Positions 57,372 through 64,000 of a DNA stretch of 64,000 nt are shown piece after piece. This DNA comes from Tetradesmus obliquus (taxonomy: Eukaryota; Chlorophyta; Chlorophyceae; Sphaeropleales; Scenedesmaceae), in assembly GCA_030272155.1 (NCBI GenBank), contig CP126191.1, positions 124,001 to 188,000 on the forward strand. The letters run 5' to 3'. Every line of letters begins with the position of its first letter. Position 1 is the stretch's first letter. The notes under the pieces are model-generated. The model made no database searches and was not told the DNA's origin. It saw only the letters and a program-made list of their open reading frames with translations. The translations under genes and the position numbers were made by a program.

Positions 57372-58359
57372 ATGGCTTTTTCCGCTCGAGTGACACTGCC
57401 CGCTCTCGCGGTGCTCCTCCTGCTGGCTGCCCACGAAGGCGCAGCGCATCGTGAGTTCATCATGCAACTGATTACTGGAGACATTCAGCCGCATTTGGTC
57501 TGTAGATCGGCTACGACCAGGCAGCTCGATGTCGCCCTCCACGGTGACTCAGCAGCAGCTGTACTAGCACACTGAGCCAGTACAGCAGTAGTACTGTGCT
57601 TGTGACGACGACAAGCATTGGTGTGCAATCGCAACAGCCTTGCTTGGCGTAGCAACCGTGCCTGTGCAACGCATGCAGGAGCTGTTCAATTAAGCTCATG
57701 ATCAGCAGTAGATGCAGCATGATGAGTCATCATCATGATGAGGCCTGAGGCCTCACCTAGATGCCGGTGGCGTGCTTTTGCTCATCCCTGGCTGCCCTGC
57801 CCTGCTGTCCCGTATTTGTGCAGGCCTGCTGGACGACCAGGGTAACCAGGTTGGCGATGACAACCAGGGTGACCAGGACAACGGCGACGACCAAGGCCGC
57901 CGTTGCCGGCGCATTCGCCGCCGCTACACGATCAAGGAGAACGACTCCATTGAAGACATTGCACGCAGTGTGTACGCCGACTTCCAAGGCCCCCTCGAGA
58001 AGAAGATCAACCTCATCAAGTATTGCAACCGGGAGCTGTTGTTCATCAAGGGAGGCGGCGCCCAGGTCGCCACAGTAGCGCCGGCGCAGTTCGGCTTCAC
58101 CATCATCATCCCCCAGATCCCCGCTGAGTGGGAGGAGCAAGCTCGCAATGCGCTGGACCAGCTGTGCGCCGGTGAAGTCTACCAGCTGACTGAGCGCATG
58201 ACCATGACACGCGTGGCGCTGAGGCTGTACCCAGACTGGTGGGCCATTGTGTCGTTCATCGTGAACTACCTGAACCTCTGCAACCAGAACGTCGTCTATT
58301 ATGACCCTATCAAGACGATCCTGGCAGCACCCCAGGAGCTGCGCACCCTGAAAAAGTGA
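57372..58359 (+). CDS. Small secreted protein with two LysM-like repeats
   Basis: Two exons (57372-57450 and 57824-58359) close in phase to 204 residues. Residues 1-25 are a clear signal peptide (MAFSARVTLPALAVLLLLAA). Residues 28-51 are an acidic Asp/Gln/Asn/Gly linker. Residues 52-60 are a polybasic RRCRRIRRR that could be a processing site. The rest forms two related units. Unit one starts YTIKENDSIEDIARSVYAD (61-79), with IKYCNREL and GFTIIIPQIP. Unit two starts YQLTERMTMTRVALRLYPD (146-164), with LNLCNQNV and KTILAAPQEL. The pattern Y-T-I-x-x-x-D-S-I-x-x-I-A and the closing IP resemble LysM modules, which bind N-acetylglucosamine polymers. The second unit is diverged. Secretion is well supported; sugar binding is an inference. 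Confidence 0.8.
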
Positions 58360-59232
58360 TGCGTCGTGCCGCATACATGGCCAGGGGCAGCAGGCACCAG
58401 ACCTGCAAGCTGCCTGGCTGCTGCGGCCCTGCGAGCGGAGCTAGCAAAGGTTGCAGCAAGCTGGTCTAGGGGAATAAAATTTTGATGGGGTTAAGCGTGT
58501 CATCTGCCACTGGCTGGGTTGCTAGGTTGCTACCATTATTGTGCTGCGCTGCACTTGGGTTGTTGTGTTACTTTGCACAGTTTTGGCCTCAACGGACCCG
58601 TTAATTCACTCGTTTTGTAACAACATAGACCACACCGCGTGGTGTGCAGCAGTCTACAGCGGCATGTCAGCTGCACCGCTGCGTGTGGCGCAGCCTTGCT
58701 GTGAAGATGCCTCAGTCTGGCAAGGCATGCTGTCAGTAGCTGTTTTACCGTCAGATGATGTCCGCTGTGTGTGTTTGTGAGCTGTGGGGGTTCGTGTGTG
58801 TGCTGGCCCTGCTACAGCTGTTGGGATGGGGCTGCTGGCACAAGGATCACACGAGTTTGCAAGAACTAGCGGTGGTGCCGGCGCTTTCCCAGCCTCAGCC
58901 CTGGGGCTGGTGTAGCTTTTTGGGGGCGCGGGGGTGGGGGTGTTTGTGGGTGCTCCTGAGCTTGTTGCAATGCATGCCGGCACTGGGCTAAAACTGCAGT
59001 TTGGGTGTCTTTGAGCTTTTTCAGTACATGGCAGAATCACGGCGTGGGATTGTTGTGCGTCACCAACCCACAGCTTCTGCTGCTGCAGCACCTGCTGCTG
59101 CTGGTGGTCGGCTTGTCGGCAGTAGCTGCTTGCTGCCTGTTGAACCTTGAAGCAGCAGCTGCGTGCAACATTCAGATCCGCTCGTGTGAGGTGGCCTGGC
59201 CTGCCAGGCCTGAGGCCTGCTGCTGCTGTGAA
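58360..59232. other. 3' UTR of the LysM-like gene and flanking DNA
   Basis: TGTAA at 58616-58620 is a likely polyadenylation signal, 257 bp after the stop. No coding frame is supported. Confidence 0.5.
58616..58620 (+). terminator. TGTAA polyadenylation signal of the LysM-like gene
   Basis: Chlorophyte-type signal 257 bp after the stop codon at 58359. Confidence 0.5.
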
Positions 59233-59244
59233 GATTAGAATTGG

Positions 59245-59410
59245 AGAGATACAGCAACTCTGTGAAGGCTGGGGTGAAACAGCCACTCTGTGAAGGCTGG
59301 GGTGAAACAGCAACTCTGTGAAGATTGGGGTGATACAGCAACTCTGTGAAGATTGGGGGTGATACAGCAACTCTGTGAAGATTGGGGTGATACAGCAACT
59401 CTGTGTTAAC
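59245..59410. repeat. 28-bp minisatellite
   Basis: About six copies of a 28- to 29-bp unit (gatacagcaactctgtgaag followed by attggggt), with ggctgggg and gaaacag variants. Copies become less alike towards the edges. Confidence 0.9.
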
Positions 59411-59607
59411 GTTGGGGTGGTGCAGCAAGGTTGGGGTGGTACAGCAACTTTGTGCATGTTTTGTTGCAGCAGCTGATCTGTGCATGCTTTTGGAGGCAAC
59501 AGCAACCATGTGGAGGCTTTTTCAACGCTGCAGCAACGCTGCGGCGGCTTTGCTGCTGCACCAGCGCTGCAACACATTTGCCTGCTGCAGCAAATCTTTG
59601 GCAGCTT

Positions 59608-59835
59608 TGATGCTACAGCTGCTCTGTGGAGGCGATGTGATGCTGCAAGAGCTTTGTGCTGGTTCGATGCTACAGCTGCTCTGTGGAGGCGATGTGATGC
59701 TGCAAGAGCTTTGTGCTGGTTCAATGCTACAGCTGCTCTGTGGAGGCGATGTGATGCTACAAGAGCTTTGTGCTGGTTTGATGCTACAGCTGCTCTGTGG
59801 AGGAGATGTGATGATACACAGCTTTGCTGTGAATT
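59608..59835. repeat. 57-bp minisatellite
   Basis: Four copies start at 59608, 59665, 59722 and 59779, exactly 57 bp apart (starting gatgctacagctgctctgtg). They differ at a few positions. Diverged relatives built around cagc and ctctgtg continue to about 60150. The 28-bp array upstream shares the cagc/actctgtg motif, so both may derive from one ancestor. Confidence 0.92.
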
Positions 59836-60150
59836 CATGCTGCAGCTCCTTTGTGAAGGCCTTTTTGCCGAACCAGCTTTGATGCTACAGCAGTTACGTA
59901 AAGGTGGCTATTTCATGCAACAGCGACTCTGTCAAAGCATCGTGGTGCTGCATCAGCTGTTTGGTGCTGCGGCAGCTGTCTTACGTTTTGATGCTGCAGC
60001 AGCTCTGTGCGGCGTCTTGTTACAGCGGCAGGTCTGTCACAGGTGTGTCTTACAGCAGCCGTTTGACGGCTTCTTTCTGAACACACAGCAATTGTTGGCA
60101 GTTGTTCAATGCTACAGCAACTCCTTGGTGGCGGGTGAGTCTGTCACCCT

Positions 60151-62649
60151 ATCTGTGACGTTTATTCAATACGTAACGTAGTGCTTACAGGCCCGTGTGC
60201 TTTGCCAAGGTCCACAAAGTTTGGTTGTGGGGCCACTGCGCTTTCGCTTGCTTGCTGCAAAACACTGGGTTGGGTCTGAAGGAGCTGCTCGTCAGCTCTG
60301 GTCATGCTGCTGCTGCTGCAGCTGCTGCAGCTGTTGGCAGGGGCAGCAGCAGCTGGCTGCAGGCTGCAGTGGTACGCCTTGTGGTTTCTTGCACCGCATT
60401 CATCCCGGCCCTCATCATGCACATTGCCTGGCCACCACTTCACGACGCTGCTGCTGCCGCTTGAGGTTTGCACTGGCTGAGCAACATCATATTAGAGCTT
60501 TGGCAAGACGGTGCAAACAACATGATATGTGTTTTGGCGGTGTGATAAGAGCAAGTGGGTTCCAACAACACGTCATTCAATACCAAGATCTGGGCAGCTG
60601 CTGCTGGGGGTGCTTGCTTTCTGAGGCGTTCTCTGACATGCGCAGACATGTCTTGTGACTGTGCAGAGCACAATGAAGTTTTTTTCTAGTTGTACTGTTT
60701 GACTAGTTTCCAGCGTGCCCGTTTGCTTGCTTGCTTGCTTTGATGGGGCATTGCGGCGCAGCCTGTCAGTGAGCAGGCTAGCAGCAGCATTGCGCATGCA
60801 GCGCTGCTCTGTTGGTTGAACAGCAGCCTTTCCCCAGACATGCAATGGTGCTGCAGTGTCGGTTGCGTTGGGCTCCTGCCTTGCTTGGGACGGCTGCGCC
60901 GTGGCACTGCGCATGCAGCGGGCCACTTTGCCCGCATGCGCTGCTGATAGGGCTGCCGGTCTTGCCAAGTCAGCGAACAGCAAAATAGCAAATGGACAGC
61001 TGGTGTCTGGTGCTGGCTAGTTGGGAGCATGCTGTAGCTGCTATTGGCTGCCAGTTTTGTGAAAGCACAGACGCTGCTGCCAGCAGGGGCTTCGTTTGCA
61101 TCAACACCAGGTGTGTGGTGGCATGTTGTTTCAGAACGCGCACCGTTTTTGTCATCGGCTCGAAGGTTGTTTGGCTTGGCAGTACTTGATTCTGCAGCCG
61201 TGCTGTGCTTCTGATGGCCCACCTTGTGCAAACTTGTTTGACTAGTGCTGATACACTGGAGTACTGTTGCCCTGGCCACCCCGCGGCGGCAAGGCTGGCT
61301 TACATGGCCTGGCCCCGGCTTGGACGCTTTATGAGGCCTGGTCAGATTGTTGTTGGCTGCTGCTGAATATGATTGGCAGTGTGATCAGCGCCTGGGATAT
61401 TGCCGGACAGCTGCAGCAGCAATGCACAATGCGTGAGGCGCTGCACGGCGGGGTAAGGCAGTATCACACAATGCATGCACATGGGGTAATTGTGGTGCAC
61501 AGCAGCCGCGGAATTGGTGCACAGCAGAAGTGCAGCTGGTACAGCAGTACAGCTGGCAGGGGGAGCACCAGAGCTGCCAGCTCAGCTGGCAGGGGGAGCA
61601 CCAGAGCGGCACATGTTGTGCAGTTATGGGAGCTGTCAGGTGGTTGCATGGATTTGGTGCCACAGAGTGACATTGCAATGTCAAATGTTGACGGGAGCCT
61701 CTGGTGTTGGGCCAGTCTGAAAGAAGGAACAATTGCAGTGACAGCAAGTTGCTACGTGCTGCAGTGCTTGAACAGCTGAACAGTTCAGGGAGTGACGACG
61801 GGGCTAAACAGCAAGTGCACCCGGCTCTGGTTACAAGTCACTGTGGCGCGTGGTGGTGCGCTGAGGACTGCACGATGTAACATACTGTTGGGAGCTGGCT
61901 GCTCCACCAGTCATCACTTACCCAAGTAGAACCACAGGCCCACCCACGCGGGAGCCAAGCAAGGCTCAAGAGGGTCCAACAACATCCGACGAAAAAACCA
62001 CCAGCCGGAGGCTTATGCAGCCTCAGGGCTGTGTTCAGCTCATCTCGTCCCTCAAATCACACCGTGATTCGCAGCAGTCAGAAATCAAGCAAGGTCTGGG
62101 TAAAATCAGGCACCAACACCACACACTGTGCTAAATAGATCAACTGGAAGGAAGGCCTCCCTTTCTGTCAAGGCCAGCACTGAAAAGTCCTCTACACACA
62201 CAAGATAATGGCTCATCTAATTGAATCAGACGGTACAGCTTTTGTCAGAGCAAAGGAAACAATGGCATCTGCACTACAACACAACATTATTCTACAATCT
62301 TTAGTAATCTACAATCTAGTCTGATGTTGTACTACTCTGGCTTGCATGTGGCAGTCTGCCAATAACCAATCTGGTCAACGTCCTCAGCCTGAACGACATT
62401 GCTGCTGTATGCGCGGTGCCGCCACTGCTGCTGCTGCTGCTGCTGCTTCTGTTGCTGCTCGCGCTGTCTGCACTCACAGCATCTACTGTGCTTGCCACAA
62501 GCATGGTCCTGGTAGTAACGCTGGTGTAGTCTGCAAGACCACTCCTGTGCCCTCTCGGCGCAGGTCTACCCTACAATGTCAAAGCAAGTTGCCCGGCATG
62601 GGCCGTGATGGCGGCATTTACAATTGCGCTCTTCAGGATACAACCACTG
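60151..62649. other. 2.5-kb region without a recognisable gene
   Basis: Several open frames of 60-200 codons on both strands overlap one another and show no family features. A 24-bp direct repeat at 61550-61606 and CTG runs near 60305 and 62430 are the only structures noted. Confidence 0.45.
61550..61606. repeat. 24-bp direct repeat
   Basis: cagctggcagggggagcacc plus agag at 61550-61573 is repeated identically at 61583-61606, 33 bp on. Confidence 0.85.
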
Positions 62650-62957
62650 TCAACCCCCTTGTTGCGACTGCTGCTGCTGCTGGCGTTGCCGCTTGTGCTG
62701 CAGCGCCTGGCCTGCACTGCTACCAACTTCTTTGCCAGCTGCTGCTGCTGCTGCTGCTTCTGGTGTCATTGCAGCGGCTGCTGCCCGCTTGGCTGGCGCC
62801 TTGGCCCGTGCCCCGCCCTGTGGCACCGCATTAGGATCGTTGATGCTGAGCATCTGGTGTAACCATCGCTCCTCGTGCACGCGCGTGGCCACGTCACTGC
62901 CAGTGTACTCGTTCATCATCAGCCCATTCACCTGCAGCAGCAGCAGCAACAGCAGCA

Positions 62958-63041
<84 letters not shown>

Positions 63042-64000
63042 AACGCCACACGCAACACAGATCAGCTTCCTGCAAGCTGCAGCAAAGTGAACATGTCACT
63101 GAGGCATCCACCCACTGGCAATGGCTGCACACACCAGCATGCGTGGTGCACTGCAGCAGGCTGTGTAGTTCTGGCCTGATTCGAGCTTCACACACTTTGC
63201 AGATCCCCGGCCGTTGCGCCAAGGCCTCACCTTGAACTTGTGCTTGCCGCTGGTGGTGTTGCGCAGCACCTTGACGCCGATCACGCACTCCGCGTGCTCC
63301 GTGGGCAGCAGCCGTGCCAGAAACACCGTGGACTGCCGCAGCGTGTGGTGCGCGTTGATGGTCTGGCTCGCGCACTTGCAGCCGGCCAGGCAGAAGATCC
63401 ACGCGCTGCCCATGTTTTCGTAGGAGCGCAGGTAGGACAGCATCACGTTCATGCGGCCAGCCAGCGTGGAGGGCGTGCTGCTGGTGCGGCGTGTGTCCAG
63501 CTGTAGTGGTGCAGCGACGTACAGGGAGAGCCACGAGAAACACACGGCAGTCACACATAAGAAGCCTTTAGGAGTCGGTCAGGCACATACAACACTAGCA
63601 GGTCGAGTTGCTGTGGGTTACGCACATGGAGTGAACTCCATGGTACAACATTGTACGTCTGCTCATCCTGCATGCGGCGAGCGCGGCAACCAAGCTGAAG
63701 AGACCACAACAGAACACAGTTGTTGCTGCTGATTGCACTACAAACAAGTATGCAGCGCACCTTGATGGACAGCAGCGAGTCGGGCTTGGTGGCGATGTAG
63801 CCCCACTTGCGCTTGCCCGGGCCGCCCTCATCGATGAACGACCAGCCGCTGGCGTTAACCACCGTGCTGCGGAACGCCTGCGGTGCGCGCAGCAGCCATG
63901 CCGCATGCCAGCATCATCAGCAGCACATATGAAGGTCAACATCAAACACACACGGAGTGACGTAAGCACATAACGCAGGTTGTCAGGAGGACCAGCTCCA
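62650..64000 (-). CDS. C-terminal part of a conserved plant/algal protein, possibly an SGNH-hydrolase-like type (5' end outside window)
   Basis: Three exons close in phase: 63877-63761, 63500-63231 and 62931-62650; upstream exons lie beyond 64000. They encode VVNASGWSFIDEGG with KWGYIATKPDSLLSIK, then LSYLRSYENMGSAWIFCLAG, CKCASQTINAHH, RQSTVFLARLLPTEHAEC and NTTSGKHKFK. The last exon encodes VNGLMMNEYTG and a low-complexity Q/A tail. The YLRSYE-MG, GC-C, INAHH and HAEC-SGKHKFK blocks recall the C-terminal domain of plant proteins often described as SGNH-hydrolase-like. I recognise the pattern but not a named gene. The catalytic part would lie upstream. A 104-bp CAG/CTG tract sits in the last intron, directly before its acceptor. 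Confidence 0.65.
62935..63038 (-). repeat. Long CTG tract at a 3' splice site (CAG on the plus strand)
   Basis: About 34 units with two or three CAA interruptions near one end, the longest triplet array in the window. On the coding (minus) strand it is CTG and runs directly into the CAG acceptor of the exon at 62931. Confidence 0.95.

Noticed and set aside
57739-57755. Palindrome tgaggcctgaggcctca
   Set aside because: A 17-bp palindrome inside the LysM-like intron is short enough to be chance in GC-rich DNA; nothing else supports a function.
58654-59838. 394-codon open frame on the minus strand
   Set aside because: It reads straight through both minisatellites, and its repeats (HRAAVASNQHKAL type) simply translate the 57-bp units.
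59480-60181. 233-codon open frame on the plus strand
   Set aside because: Same repeat DNA as above. The product is a translation of the 57-bp array and no splice or family feature is present.
62875-63090. Polyglutamine frame on the plus strand
   Set aside because: It translates the long CAG tract, which lies in an intron of the minus-strand gene.

Overview
This window looks like nuclear DNA from a green alga (Chlorophyta, probably a core chlorophyte). The genes are intron-rich with GT-AG introns, many donors being GTGAG or GTGCG. CAG/CTG trinucleotide tracts are everywhere, and TGTAA, the chlorophyte polyadenylation signal, lies downstream of several stops. The encoded families are typical of plants and algae: a PICKLE-like CHD remodeller, Fe-superoxide dismutase, a SYP7-type Qc-SNARE and NC2-alpha. 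All gene models here were built by hand from splice sites and reading-frame continuity. Where exon phases close exactly and the product length matches the family, confidence is high.

Layout. 1-8032 (+): 3' part of a CHD3/Mi-2/PICKLE-type chromatin remodeller. 8835-16044 (+): a SWI3/SMARCC-type SWI/SNF core subunit. 16343-19727 (+): a MEMO1 homologue, complete in 11 exons. 19728-23922: no recognisable gene. 23923-24528 (-): small hypothetical protein. 26197-27934 (-): Fe-superoxide dismutase. 28954-35789 (-): 1496-residue ankyrin/coiled-coil protein. 36320-37867 (+): NC2-alpha (DRAP1)-like transcription regulator, divergent from the ankyrin gene. 39169-41390 (-): SYP7-type syntaxin, convergent with NC2-alpha and divergent from the next gene. 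41840-44626 (+): HYLS1-like candidate centriolar protein. 45449-47619 (+): RING-CH protein. 47620-50455: no supported gene. 50456-51743 (+): multi-pass membrane protein. 52796-55484 (+): serine carboxypeptidase (S10). 57372-58359 (+): small secreted protein with two LysM-like repeats. 58360-62649: non-coding, with minisatellites. 62650 to beyond 64000 (-): C-terminal part of a conserved plant/algal protein.

Together the genes are housekeeping and cell-biological: chromatin and transcription (CHD, SWI3, NC2-alpha), secretion and membrane traffic (syntaxin, carboxypeptidase, LysM-like protein), redox defence (FeSOD), ubiquitin signalling (RING-CH) and possibly centriole function (HYLS1-like). 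No operon-like pathway, virus, transposon or CRISPR was found.

The most unusual signals are structural. In the first 16 kb, exon edges including their splice sites have been duplicated into neighbouring introns at least five times. The most striking case is a 75-bp tandem array of 3' splice sites with exon starts in the CHD gene. Across the window, (CTG)n tracts repeatedly sit directly upstream of 3' splice sites, while (CAG)n on the sense strand encodes polyQ in exons.
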